From Bacteroidales bacterium (GTDB lineage: Bacteria; Bacteroidota; Bacteroidia; Bacteroidales; JAADGE01), in contig JAOZQB010000038.1 in assembly GCA_029932445.1 (NCBI GenBank), positions 1-17,427 of the forward strand: 17,427 bases of DNA, given 5' to 3'. The number at the start of each line of letters is the position of its first letter. Position 1 is the stretch's first letter. A program made the position numbers and the translations under genes. The notes beneath the pieces are model-generated. The model ran no database searches. It was given only the letters and a program-made list of their open reading frames with translations, and was not told where the DNA came from. This document shows, in pieces, positions 7,957-16,680 of this stretch.

Positions 7957-9222
7957 TTATTTTACAATCATTCGAACTTTTTCAATTTTAGGTCCGTTAA
8001 TTTCAATGACTTCAAATAAATAATTTTCAGTTTCAATAATCTCATTTATTTTCGGAATTTGTTCATATAAAAAGAAAATATATCCTGCAAGTGTTTCAAA
8101 TTCCTCAGATTCAGGAAGTTCAAATTTATACTTTTCATTCAAATAATCGATTTCAATTCGTGCCGAGAAAATAAATTCCCTGTCATTTATTTGTGTTTCC
8201 GTATGCGTATCAGCATCATGCTCATCTTCAATTTCCCCGAAAATCTCTTCAATAATATCTTCTATGGTTACGATTCCGGAAGTTCCGCCGAATTCATCAA
8301 CAACCAAAGCGACACTTTTATGTTCTTTCAAAAGTTTGTTCAATAACTTATTTGCTTGCATGGTTTCCGGAACAATCGGCATTTGAGATAAAGCAGATTT
8401 TATGGTTTTTGTTTGTTTAAAAATCGCCAAAGTATGTACATAACCGATTATATTATCAATATTATCTTTATATATAAATATTTTTGAGAAGCCGCTTTCA
8501 ATAAATTTATTTTTTACGGATTCAATATCGGCAAGAATATTTTCAGCAACAATTTCATTTCTCGGAATCATACATTCTCGAATTTTCGTTTCCGAAAAAT
8601 CCAAAGCATTCTTGAAAATTTTAACATCTCCGGAATTTTCGAAGTTTTCATCTGTTTCAACTTCCGTTTCCGCTAAAAAATAATCTAAATCGATTTTTTT
8701 TAAACTTGTTTTTCCTTTTTCAAAGTTTATTTTGCGTCCTTTAAACAAAGCAATAAACCATACAGAAAACCAAACACTGAATTTTGCAATCGGGTACAAT
8801 AAAACATAAAACATTAAAACCGGAAAAGCCAATTTAGAAAGAAAGAAATTAGAATTTTGTTTAAAAATTGTTTTAGGTAAGAATTCAGCAGTAACCAGAA
8901 TTAAAAGTGTCGATAATAACGTTTGAATTAATAATATTACAAAATCGTTAGTACTTAACCATCGCTCAATATAGGGTTCAGCAACTTTTGCGAAGAAAAT
9001 CCCGTATATTACCAAAGCAATGTTATTCCCGACCAACATAGTTGAAATATATTGCCCGGGATTATTCGTAAATATTTTTATAATCCCTGAAGACGTATTT
9101 TTTTGTTTCTTATCGACTTCAATCTTTAAACGATTTGCAGACACAAAAGCAATCTCCATTCCAGAAAAAAAAGCAGAGAAAACCAATGAAATCAGAATAA
9201 ATAAAAGACCCGATGTTAACAT
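7957..9222 (-). CDS. CNNM/CorC (HlyC) family membrane protein: DUF21, CBS pair and CorC_HlyC domain
   Basis: 421 residues, normal length for the family. Residues of about 1-180 are the DUF21 (CNNM) transmembrane domain, opening with a hydrophobic helix and FFSGMEIAFVSANRLKIE, with further helices through about residue 160. Residues of about 215-335 are a CBS-domain pair (CMIPRNEIV, then VDEFGGTSGIVTIEDIIEEIFGEIEDEHD, the family signature). Residues of about 350-421 are the C-terminal CorC_HlyC domain. Members are linked to magnesium or cobalt efflux; the CBS pair binds adenine nucleotides in characterised relatives. Older databases call these hemolysins, but that function is not supported. 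GldE of gliding bacteria is a relative, but no gld genes surround this one. It is a lone gene, convergent with the SprF-OmpA gene and divergent from the kinase operon. A small palindrome, GTTATT-AAC-AATAAC, lies at 9231-9245 just before its start. Confidence 0.9.
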   Translation of the reverse strand: MLTSGLLFILISLVFSAFFSGMEIAFVSANRLKIEVDKKQKNTSSGIIKIFTNNPGQYISTMLVGNNIALVIYGIFFAKVAEPYIERWLSTNDFVILLIQTLLSTLLILVTAEFLPKTIFKQNSNFFLSKLAFPVLMFYVLLYPIAKFSVWFSVWFIALFKGRKINFEKGKTSLKKIDLDYFLAETEVETDENFENSGDVKIFKNALDFSETKIRECMIPRNEIVAENILADIESVKNKFIESGFSKIFIYKDNIDNIIGYVHTLAIFKQTKTIKSALSQMPIVPETMQANKLLNKLLKEHKSVALVVDEFGGTSGIVTIEDIIEEIFGEIEDEHDADTHTETQINDREFIFSARIEIDYLNEKYKFELPESEEFETLAGYIFFLYEQIPKINEIIETENYLFEVIEINGPKIEKVRMIVK

Positions 9223-9293
9223 TCTGTTATGTTATTAACAATAACTTTTCAGTTAAATATTAAATTAAAAATATAAAATTAAAATATTTCTGT

Positions 9294-9301
9294 TAATTTT
9301 G
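9294..9301 (+). promoter_or_regulatory. -7 promoter box of the kinase/sensor operon
   Basis: TAATTTTG is a perfect match to the Bacteroidota -7 consensus TAnnTTTG. Transcription would begin near 9307, about 14 nt before the ATG at 9321. This rules against the TTG at 9303 as the kinase start. No good TTTG box is seen at the expected -33 position. Confidence 0.5.
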
Positions 9302-9320
9302 TTTGAAAGTTTGCAAATTA

Positions 9321-10943
9321 ATGAAGATTCTGAATAATAAAAAAATAAAAACACTGGAAGAAGAAAACAAAAGACTTCATGATGAATTGCAATTAATAAA
9401 ATCTGATTTCAAGTTGTTATATAAAAGATATTCTGAGATTTTTCACGGTATCCCCATTGGTGTTTTATTGTTTGATGAGCATTTAAAAGTTATTGAAACC
9501 AACAAAACATTTCTTGAAATTTTTAATATTGAACAAGCCGAAATCATTAATTTCAATCTTGCTGAAATAAGTGATAAAAGGATTTTACCTGCATTTTTAC
9601 AAATAAAAAAAGGCTTTGAAGGATTTTACGACGGTGAATATCGTACGACATTCAAAAAATTAAATCTTTATATTTCCGTACACACAAAACCCTTCTCTTT
9701 TGAATATGAAGATAAAATTATTAATGGAGGAATTGCACTGTTCAAAGATGTTACCGAACACACACTGGCAGAAAGTGCCGTTAATAAATCATATGATACA
9801 TTCCAAAGAGTAACGGATAATGTGAATGCCGTCATTTATGTTATTGACCCTGCAAATTACAAAATTCTCTTTATGAACAGTAAAGCGGATAAAGTTTTCG
9901 GAGAAAAAGTCGGGAAAATTTGTTACAAAGAGTTCTTTAACAGAACAAGCTCTTGCGAAACCTGTCAAGTAAAAATTCTCAAAGAAAATAATACTCCGAT
10001 AGGGATTTTTTCAGAAACGGAATATTTTGAAGAACATACCCAACAATGGTTTCAATTATCATACGGGTTTATTGAATGGATTGATAATAAAAAAGTAATG
10101 TTGTTAACATCAATTGACATAACAGATGTAAAAAAGACTCAAAAAGAATTCATTCAGCAAAGTAAAGAATTTGAAGATGCTTTACAAAAACTGACTCACC
10201 AAAACGAACAAATTAATAAACAATCAGAAGAATTAAAAGTATCCGGTGCCATTAAAGATACCATGTTTTCAATAATTGCACATGATCTCCGAGGTCCGGT
10301 CGGTAATATTACAACGGCATTGGACATTATCAGAGATGATATTTATGAACTCAGTAAAGATGAAATACTGGAAATCATTAAACCTCTCAGAAATTCTGCC
10401 GGAGCTGCATACAATCTTTTGGTAAATCTTTTATTCTGGGCAAAAAACGAAAGCGGAGAAACTTTCTTTATCAAAGATGAAATTTTATTAAATGATATAA
10501 TTGATGATGTTTTAATCCTTTTCGGTCCTAATATCGAAACGAAAAACATTAACTTAACGGATAATACGGACAAAGAATATTTTATATCTGCTGATGAACA
10601 CATGGTAAATACGATTATTCGAAATTTAGTTTCAAATGCGGTTAAATATACGAAAGAAACCGGGAATATCATTCTTGATACTAAAGAAACAACGGGAAAA
10701 AACGGAAAACAATTTGTTAAATTCTCTGTTGAAGATGACGGTATCGGGATTTCCGAAGAAAATATTTCAAAAATTTTTAACTCTAAAGAGTTTTTTTCCA
10801 CTTACGGTACTAATAAAGAAAAAGGAACCGGAATCGGTATAATTTTGATTAAAGATTTTATTGAAAAACACAAGGGATATCTGGAAATTGAAAGTGAAAG
10901 CAACAAAGGAACAAAAATATCAGTTTTTTTTCCGCTTGATTAA
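9321..10943 (+). CDS. Soluble PAS-PAS sensor histidine kinase
   Basis: 540 residues from the ATG at 9321, chosen because the upstream TTG (9303) overlaps the -7 box. There is no signal peptide or membrane segment, so it is cytosolic. Residues 1-40 are a coiled coil. PAS1 is about 38-150 and PAS2 about 155-275. PAS2 contains Cys201, Cys212 and Cys215 in a C-x10-C-x2-C arrangement seen in some PAS families. A coiled linker leads to the HisKA domain (IIAHDLRGP, phospho-acceptor His321) and the ATPase: N-box NLVSNAVKY (Asn439), G1 DDGIGI, F-box FSTYGT, G2 GTGIGI. All catalytic motifs are intact. No receiver domain is attached and no response regulator lies in the window, so its target is unknown. 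It is the first gene of an operon; the next cistron starts 12 nt after its stop in the same frame. Inferred role: the kinase that reads the two membrane sensors downstream. Confidence 0.9.
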   Translation: MKILNNKKIKTLEEENKRLHDELQLIKSDFKLLYKRYSEIFHGIPIGVLLFDEHLKVIETNKTFLEIFNIEQAEIINFNLAEISDKRILPAFLQIKKGFEGFYDGEYRTTFKKLNLYISVHTKPFSFEYEDKIINGGIALFKDVTEHTLAESAVNKSYDTFQRVTDNVNAVIYVIDPANYKILFMNSKADKVFGEKVGKICYKEFFNRTSSCETCQVKILKENNTPIGIFSETEYFEEHTQQWFQLSYGFIEWIDNKKVMLLTSIDITDVKKTQKEFIQQSKEFEDALQKLTHQNEQINKQSEELKVSGAIKDTMFSIIAHDLRGPVGNITTALDIIRDDIYELSKDEILEIIKPLRNSAGAAYNLLVNLLFWAKNESGETFFIKDEILLNDIIDDVLILFGPNIETKNINLTDNTDKEYFISADEHMVNTIIRNLVSNAVKYTKETGNIILDTKETTGKNGKQFVKFSVEDDGIGISEENISKIFNSKEFFSTYGTNKEKGTGIGIILIKDFIEKHKGYLEIESESNKGTKISVFFPLD

Positions 10944-10955
10944 ATTATCAAAATA

Positions 10956-13178
10956 TTGAAAATTTTAACAGAAAAATACAACACAATTGCAAGTATTATT
11001 TTTATACTTCTGATTGTTATATTCAGTAGTTTTTTTCTCTTCAGTTCGTTTAAAAAAACATACATTTCCGAAAATGAAAATGATATAATAAATACTCTTA
11101 ATCAAGCGGAAAATCTTCTTTTTAAACAATATGCTCAAAATAAACAAACCCTCATTTCTGCACAACGCTTTATTAATTTTATTTTTGAAGACCCTCAAAA
11201 CATCCGAATAGATTCATCAAATCTCATTAAGCTTAAAGCTCAAAAAAAGAATCAATCATATTATAAAACCTTTGAATTTCCGGCTGTTAACATCAAGAAT
11301 CAATCAATTAGCAATCCTAATGCACTTGTTGAAAAACAGTTGTATATTAATAATGTTTTTTGTGAAATTTGGCAAAAATCCGGAAATAACTTTGTCAGAA
11401 TTGCATCCGGAAAGCCAAATGAAAAAAATAAATTTATTTTCATAAACTCTGCCGAAGAACCGGCAAAAACCCTTTTAACAGGAAGTTAATATATCGAAAA
11501 TGTTCAAACAAAATCAGATTTAAATTACATTTCATCATTTCCAATCTATTACAACGGGAAAATTCTCTTTTTTGTAAGCGTTGAAAATAATAATAATATA
11601 TTATCTTCAATTAATTTATTATATCACGACCTTATAAGTAAAATCCTTATTATCAATAAAGAAGGAATAATAATTTCAGGGAATGAAGCTAAAAATAATT
11701 TTCCCGATGAATTAAATCTCGACAAAAACATCGTGCAAAGTGTCGAAAATTTAAAAATGAAAAAGTTTGACAATAAAACCTTATATTTTCGTTTTATTCC
11801 TGAGCTTTCTGTTTATATCGGATATATACACACTGATTTTGAAACAAATCCGGTTTTGATTAAATCGAAAAAATACATCTTTTTCCTTTTTTTCAGTTTG
11901 GCAATTATTTTTGTATTATTTTATATTTTTCTCAGATATAACTATAAACAAAAACAATCAAAGCTTTTTTATAACTTAAAAAATATGCTTCCTCAAAAAT
12001 CGGGGAATCTGAATTCTTTTGAAAATATTATTGCTTCATTTCGTCAGTACATTTCCGAAATAAATATAATTACTTCTGATATCGTAAACGGAAAATACGA
12101 CTCAAAAATTAATGATATATACAAAACCGACAAATTATATTCTGACATAAGAATAATACAAAATGAATTTCTGAAAATAAAGCAACAAGAAACAGATCAA
12201 ATAACGGAATTTAAACTAAAAGAAGATTTCGGTAAAACGACGATACAAATATCCGAAATTCTTCAATATGCATCTGCACTTGAAGACTTATCCTACAAAA
12301 TAATCAAACAAATTTCAGAATTTATCGGTGCTGAACAAATTGCAATATTTATTGTTGATGAAGATCTTCAAAAGAACAAATCTTTAAAAATGTCGGCAAG
12401 TTTTGCTTATTCAAAAGAAAGAACCGCTCACAAAGAATTAAGCATTAATGAAGGGCTGATCGGAAGAGCATATTTAGAAAAAAAAACAATTTTATTAACA
12501 GAAATACCTGATAACTATACCTTTATTGAATCAGGTTTCGGCTTTCAAAAACCAAGTTGTCTGTTAATTATTCCTTTGATTTTTAATAATGATGTACAAG
12601 CGCTGATAGAATTAGGAAGTATTAACATGATAGAGGATTATCAAATAAAATTCCTTGAAGATATCGGCGAAAATATTGCATCAACCATTGCAAACCTGAA
12701 ACATTCAAAGCAAACCGAAAGACTTCTGAAACAAACAACCGAACAATCTCAAGAAATTGAAGATCAAAGAAAAACTCTGGAAGAAAAAATTAATACACAT
12801 CGTAAGCAAAACAGAAATCTTGACAAACAAATTCTTCAATTAATAGAAATTATAGACTCTATAAAATCCGTTTCTTTTCTTATTGAATACGATTTAAAAG
12901 GAAATATTATGGATGTGAGCTCTAAAGTCATCAATCTGTTTGAATCAAATAAAGAAGATTTCATTTCTAAATCACATAAAGATATTATTAAATCTGAGAA
13001 ATATTCTCAAATTTATCAAAGCTTTTGGGATGATTTAGCTGCTAATAAAACGCAATATATTGAAGAGGTCCTCTATGCAGAAAATAAAGAAATAACTATG
13101 AAACAAACCTATGTTCCCATAAGAAATGTCAGAAGAAAAATATACAGAATTTTATCAATCGGCACAATTAAAGATTAA
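10956..13178 (+). pseudogene. Membrane sensor (Cache-TM-GAF-coil-PAS) interrupted by one in-frame TAA
   Basis: A single reading frame of 741 codons (including the internal and terminal stops) runs from a TTG at 10956 to the stop at 13176-13178, broken only by TAA at 11487-11489 (codon 178). Coding resumes on the next base (YIENVQTKSD) with no frame change. The parts fit together as one protein: TM1 at about 8-32; an extracellular Cache_3-Cache_2-like domain at about 33-300 that spans the stop (VRIASGK before, YISSFPIYYNGKI and ILIINKEGIIISG after); TM2 at about 306-328; GAF at about 442-582; coiled coil to about 630; PAS to the end. No kinase, cyclase or other output domain follows. The total matches the intact 748-residue paralogue downstream. 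Without readthrough the products are a 177-residue membrane-tethered fragment and perhaps a restart at GTG 11733. A recent nonsense mutation, sequencing error or readthrough are all possible. No ATG is available; TTG is the best start. Confidence 0.8.
11487..11489 (+). other. In-frame TAA inside the Cache domain of the first sensor gene
   Basis: The context is GGAAGT-TAA-TATATC (Gly-Ser-stop-Tyr-Ile). One base change from AAA, GAA, CAA, TCA, TTA, TAT or TAC would give this stop. The following 562 codons are open and protein-like. The first usable in-frame start after it is GTG at 11733, 81 codons later, beyond conserved Cache sequence. Confidence 0.9.
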
Positions 13179-13180
13179 CT

Positions 13181-15427
13181 GTGAAATTAAACAAAAGCAT
13201 ATCAATTAATAAGCTGTTAATACGTATTGTTTTAATAACTTTTATTTTGTCCGTCGGAATAATTTCGACTGTTTCTGTTTTTAATTTAAAAGCGTATAAA
13301 CAGAATCAAGATATAAAAATTAATACGGTAACTGCCGAAAAATTTTCCGAAAGCATTACGGGAGAATTCGAAAAAGCAATTTTAACAACTCAATTAATTT
13401 CCCGAATTATTACTAATGTAAACACCGATATATCAGAAGAATTAAAAACAAAACTTGAAAAACTTATTAAATCCGATAAGGGCATTCAGGGATTATTCGT
13501 ATTTATCGGAGACCCTTCTTTGTATACGGACAGTAAAAATAAGCTTTTCAGAGACACGACAGATAATTTCAGCACCTTATCCATAAATAAAACAGGAAAC
13601 ACCGTTCATTCTTCTTTTTTCGATACCGATGAATTAAAAATAAATTCCTTAGATTTTAATAGACTGACTAAAAACACGGATATTTTAATCTCAGAACCGT
13701 TCAAAATAAAAACAGGAAAAAAATCTGAATATGTCCTCGGATTCACATCTCCTCTTTATCACAGAAATAAAATAACAGGTTTTATATCTGTCCGATACAG
13801 AACTCAATCTTTAGTTTCAAAGATTAATTCAAATAAACATTCGGAATGCAATTTTATCCTGTTATCTCCAAACAAAAGCATTATTGCATATTCCGGAAAT
13901 ACACAAAATATCGGTAAAAATATTTTAAATCTTCACGGAAAAGAATTTAATCTGTACAGTCAATTACATCAAACAAAACAACACATTCCCGGAAATATTA
14001 CAAAAATATTACCGCCGGATACGAATACGGAATTTGAATTTTTAAGTTCCTGCAAGGCTCCTTCCGATAAAAAATACGGAAATTTGTTAATCCTTTTTAT
14101 CGTCATTAGTTCTGCCGTTCTTATTATCGGTATTTTATTGTTATTTTACTTCATCCGCAAATCATTTCTGCCGTTTAAAAGATTAATCAATTCGATTGAA
14201 ATGCTGAGTAAAGGAACAAAACCGATTGAAAATACCGGGAATTTACCGCCTGAATACAAAAATACGGCAAATAATTTGAATAAAATCTCACAATTTTACA
14301 ATGATATATCCGCATTTACGGAACACATTATTTCGGGAAATTTTGACATTCACCTGAAAGAACGATCTGAAAATGACAGTCCTTCTAAAGCTTTAAATAA
14401 AATTTCCGACTACCTCAAAGAGAAAAAACAGGAACAAACAACTGAAGAAAAAGAGACTTCGCTTCAATTATGGATGCGAAAAGGGCGTTTTGAAATTTCC
14501 GAAGCCGAGCGTATCAGTTCTAAGGATATAGGGAACCTTTCATACAATATTATTCGTTCTGTCGTAAATTATATTGATGCATTAATGGGCGGAATTTATT
14601 TATATGATAAAGAAAATGAAAATATTGAACTCATTTCGGCATATGCTTATGAAACTCAAAAGCATTTCAATGTCAGTTTTAAGCCGGGCGAAGGAATCGT
14701 AGGCGCATGTATTTTAGAAAAGAAAAAAGTTGTATTAAATAACATTCCTGAAGATTATATTAAAATTGCTACCGGCCTGGGCAGCGGAACTCCGGCATTT
14801 ATTGCCGTTATTCCGATTGTTTTTAAAAATGAAATAAATGCAGCCGTTGAAGTTGCTTTTATGAATAAACCCGAAGATTATAAAATAGAATTTATTGAAC
14901 AACTGAGTGACAGTATCGGTGCATGGATTGATGCTTCTCTTGTAAGCACTAAAACAGGAGAACTGTTGGAAATTTCACAGAAACAAACTCAAGAATTAGC
15001 TGATAAAGAAGATGAGTTAAATAAAAAAGTAACTGAATTACAAGAAATTCAGGAAAAAACCGCCGAAATTAATACCCGATATGAAAGCATATTGAATGCT
15101 GTTAATCAAACAATTATGACAGTTGAATATACACTTGACGGAACCATCATTACTTGCAATTCCGTTTATACCGATATCATGGGATTTGAACCGGAAGATA
15201 TCAAAGGTAAAAACGTATTGGAAATTGTTCAAGATCAATCTGAAAGTTTAAAACAAATTATTGAAGAAGTTAAAACCGGAAAAACCATAAAAAAAGAAGT
15301 AAAACGCTATACCAAAGACGGAAAAGAAAAAACACTTACGGCAACCTATACACCTTATCTTGATAAAGAAGGAAAAATTGCACAAATTCTTTTCTTTGCT
15401 TTTGATATATCAAATATTAATAATTAA
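13181..15427 (+). CDS. Membrane sensor protein: extracellular Cache domain, TM, HAMP-like, GAF, PAS; no output domain
   Basis: 748 residues starting with GTG, 2 nt after the stop of the preceding sensor gene, so translation is probably coupled. TM1 is about 12-34. Residues of about 35-298 are a periplasmic dCache-like region (FSESITGEFEKAI, then VLGFTSPLYHRNKITGFISVRYR and FILLSPNKSIIAYSG). TM2 is about 300-325. A HAMP-like stretch (RLINSIEMLSKG) and linker follow to about 445. GAF is about 449-588 (GEGIVGACILEKKKVVLNNIPEDY, AVIPIVFKNEINAAVEVAF). A coiled coil lies at about 590-635, and PAS at about 637-748 (MTVEYTLDGTIITCNSVYTDIMGFEPEDIKGKNVLEI) is the very end. It is a paralogue of the interrupted upstream gene: both have the same domain order and alignable GAF segments. 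Signal output must go through another protein; the soluble kinase two genes upstream is the obvious candidate, as inference. The ligand is unknown. Confidence 0.88.
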   Translation: MKLNKSISINKLLIRIVLITFILSVGIISTVSVFNLKAYKQNQDIKINTVTAEKFSESITGEFEKAILTTQLISRIITNVNTDISEELKTKLEKLIKSDKGIQGLFVFIGDPSLYTDSKNKLFRDTTDNFSTLSINKTGNTVHSSFFDTDELKINSLDFNRLTKNTDILISEPFKIKTGKKSEYVLGFTSPLYHRNKITGFISVRYRTQSLVSKINSNKHSECNFILLSPNKSIIAYSGNTQNIGKNILNLHGKEFNLYSQLHQTKQHIPGNITKILPPDTNTEFEFLSSCKAPSDKKYGNLLILFIVISSAVLIIGILLLFYFIRKSFLPFKRLINSIEMLSKGTKPIENTGNLPPEYKNTANNLNKISQFYNDISAFTEHIISGNFDIHLKERSENDSPSKALNKISDYLKEKKQEQTTEEKETSLQLWMRKGRFEISEAERISSKDIGNLSYNIIRSVVNYIDALMGGIYLYDKENENIELISAYAYETQKHFNVSFKPGEGIVGACILEKKKVVLNNIPEDYIKIATGLGSGTPAFIAVIPIVFKNEINAAVEVAFMNKPEDYKIEFIEQLSDSIGAWIDASLVSTKTGELLEISQKQTQELADKEDELNKKVTELQEIQEKTAEINTRYESILNAVNQTIMTVEYTLDGTIITCNSVYTDIMGFEPEDIKGKNVLEIVQDQSESLKQIIEEVKTGKTIKKEVKRYTKDGKEKTLTATYTPYLDKEGKIAQILFFAFDISNINN

Positions 15428-15597
15428 CAATGAGATTAGTATAAAAAGTAAAAAGGTAAAAGTTTATAAAGTTAAAACGATGCTAATTAGGTTCTTACAA
15501 AACATTGAAGTTTTACATAAATGTTTTATTATCAATTGTTTAACTTTTTCTTGGCAATTTTTTATTCCTTTTTGAACCGGATTCAACAATAAATTAA

Positions 15598-15628
15598 TTG
15601 TTTTTTATTAAATTATTTAGTATATTTA
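15598..15628 (+). promoter_or_regulatory. Probable promoter of the DHOD-like gene
   Basis: TTG at 15598-15600 and TATATTTA at 15621-15628 (one mismatch to TAnnTTTG) are 20 bp apart, the normal Bacteroidota spacing. Transcription would start near 15634, leaving a leader of about 11 nt. The rest of the 217-bp gap is AT-rich, with a degenerate A-rich run at 15443-15476 and weak hairpins (AAAACATT/AATGTTTT at 15499-15527; AACAAT/ATTGTT at 15585-15602 followed by T4) that may end the sensor operon. Confidence 0.45.
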
Positions 15629-15644
15629 TAGAAAAATTAAACTT

Positions 15645-16622
15645 ATGAATACAGAAACCTCTTATCTCGGATTTAAACTGAAAAACCCTGTTATTGTAGG
15701 GAGTTGCGGTTTAACAAACTCAGTTGAAAATATCAAGAAACTTGCCGATAACGGAGCTGCTGCCATTGTATTGAAATCAATTTTTGAAGAAGAAATTTTG
15801 ATGGAATATAATGCAACTGTTAAAAATACAAGTGATATTGATGAATTGAAATATCTTGATTATTATGATTATAAAATAAAACAGGATAATATTCAAAAAT
15901 ATATTCAACTCATAAAAGATGCTAAAAAAGCGGTTGATATTCCGATAATTGCCAGCATCAATTGCACCTGTTCTCATGAATGGTGCTATTTTACAAAAAA
16001 AATCGAAGAAGCCGGTGCCGATGCCCTGGAGTTGAATATTTTTATGATGCCTTATTTAAAAGATAAAACCGGTTCAGATAATGAAAATGTTTATTTTAAT
16101 GTCAGTAAAAAGATTAAAGAGAATATCAATATTCCGGTATCAATGAAAATGAGTCATTATTTTTCAAATCTCGGAGGGTTTATTGAAAAGCTTTCGGAAA
16201 AAGCTGATGCTTTGGTTTTATTTAACCGCTTTTACAGTCCTGATTTTGATATTGATAATGAAGAAATTTTTGCGGGACATATCTACAGTTCAAAACATGA
16301 AATGCACATTCCTTTGCGTTGGATTGCCATGACTCACGGACATCTTCAATGTGACATTGCCGCATCAACAGGGGTTCATTCCGGAACGGATCTTATTAAA
16401 ATGCTGCTTGCCGGTGCCGATGCTGTTGAAATCGTTTCAACGATTTATCAAAACGGACCGGAAATAATAAAAACCATACTTGCAGAATTGGAAGATTATA
16501 TGAAAAAACACAATTATAACAGTATTGATGATTTTAAAGGAAAATTAAGTCTTAAAAATGCGGAAAATCCTTCGGCATTTTATCGTGTTCAGTTTATGAA
16601 ATATTCTGAATTTGAGAAATAA
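15645..16622 (+). CDS. Dihydroorotate dehydrogenase-like flavoprotein (TIM barrel), probably not a true DHOD
   Basis: 325 residues, full length for the family often annotated as DHOD-like. The N-terminus YLGFKLKNPVIVGSCGLT is the DHOD fold start. EEAGADALELN (Asn131), the flavin-side lysine region VSMKMSH (Lys168), ADALVLFNRFYSPDFDID, and the FMN-phosphate loops STGVHSGTD and AGADAVEIVSTIYQNG are all present. The loop that in class 1 or 2 DHODs carries the catalytic Cys or Ser reads NIFMMPYLKDKTG here, with neither residue at the expected place, so dihydroorotate oxidation is unlikely. Residues 107-114 read CTCSHEWC, giving Cys107, Cys109, His111 and Cys114, a possible metal or Fe-S ligand set. 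The family's substrate is not established to my knowledge. Own promoter and ATG; single-gene unit ending at a GC-rich hairpin. Confidence 0.88.
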   Translation: MNTETSYLGFKLKNPVIVGSCGLTNSVENIKKLADNGAAAIVLKSIFEEEILMEYNATVKNTSDIDELKYLDYYDYKIKQDNIQKYIQLIKDAKKAVDIPIIASINCTCSHEWCYFTKKIEEAGADALELNIFMMPYLKDKTGSDNENVYFNVSKKIKENINIPVSMKMSHYFSNLGGFIEKLSEKADALVLFNRFYSPDFDIDNEEIFAGHIYSSKHEMHIPLRWIAMTHGHLQCDIAASTGVHSGTDLIKMLLAGADAVEIVSTIYQNGPEIIKTILAELEDYMKKHNYNSIDDFKGKLSLKNAENPSAFYRVQFMKYSEFEK

Positions 16623-16644
16623 TTGTGAAGACTCAGAATATTCA

Positions 16645-16668
16645 AACGCAGGGGTTAAGCCCTGCGTT
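16645..16668. terminator. GC-rich 9-bp hairpin between convergent genes
   Basis: AACGCAGGG and CCCTGCGTT pair perfectly around the loop GTTAAG. It lies 22 nt after the DHOD-like stop and 12 nt beyond the end of the minus-strand lipoprotein gene, so it could end both transcripts. Neither side has a strong T-run. The high GC against this background also fits a REP-like intergenic palindrome. Confidence 0.55.
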
Positions 16669-16680
16669 AAAAAGTAGTGC

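Noticed and set aside
7957..9222. Assignment as gliding protein GldE
   Set aside because: The domains match GldE's superfamily, but the window has no neighbouring gld genes and the sequence is equally typical of general CNNM/CorC proteins.
9303..9320. Earlier TTG start for the histidine kinase
   Set aside because: It falls in or next to the perfect -7 box at 9294-9301, upstream of the likely transcription start. ATG 9321 fits better.
10343..10801. 152-codon antisense ORF inside the kinase gene
   Set aside because: It is a shadow of the HisKA/ATPase coding region, with no recognisable protein features.
11487..11489. Alternative genetic code reading TAA as sense
   Set aside because: Most other complete genes in the window, including the kinase and the second sensor, end at TAA exactly where their domains end.
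11733..13178. A separate gene starting at GTG 11733
   Set aside because: Coding sequence in the same frame extends upstream to 11490 and contains Cache-domain motifs, so this is the 3' part of the interrupted sensor gene.
9321..13178. A kinase-sensor fusion protein
   Set aside because: The kinase ends at a normal C-terminus (ISVFFPLD) after an intact ATPase domain, and a membrane helix starting directly after it would be unusual.
15360..15575. 71-codon ORF overlapping the end of the second sensor
   Set aside because: It overlaps the PAS domain out of frame and continues into AT-rich intergenic sequence; its low-complexity Ile/Lys/Phe composition does not support a real protein.
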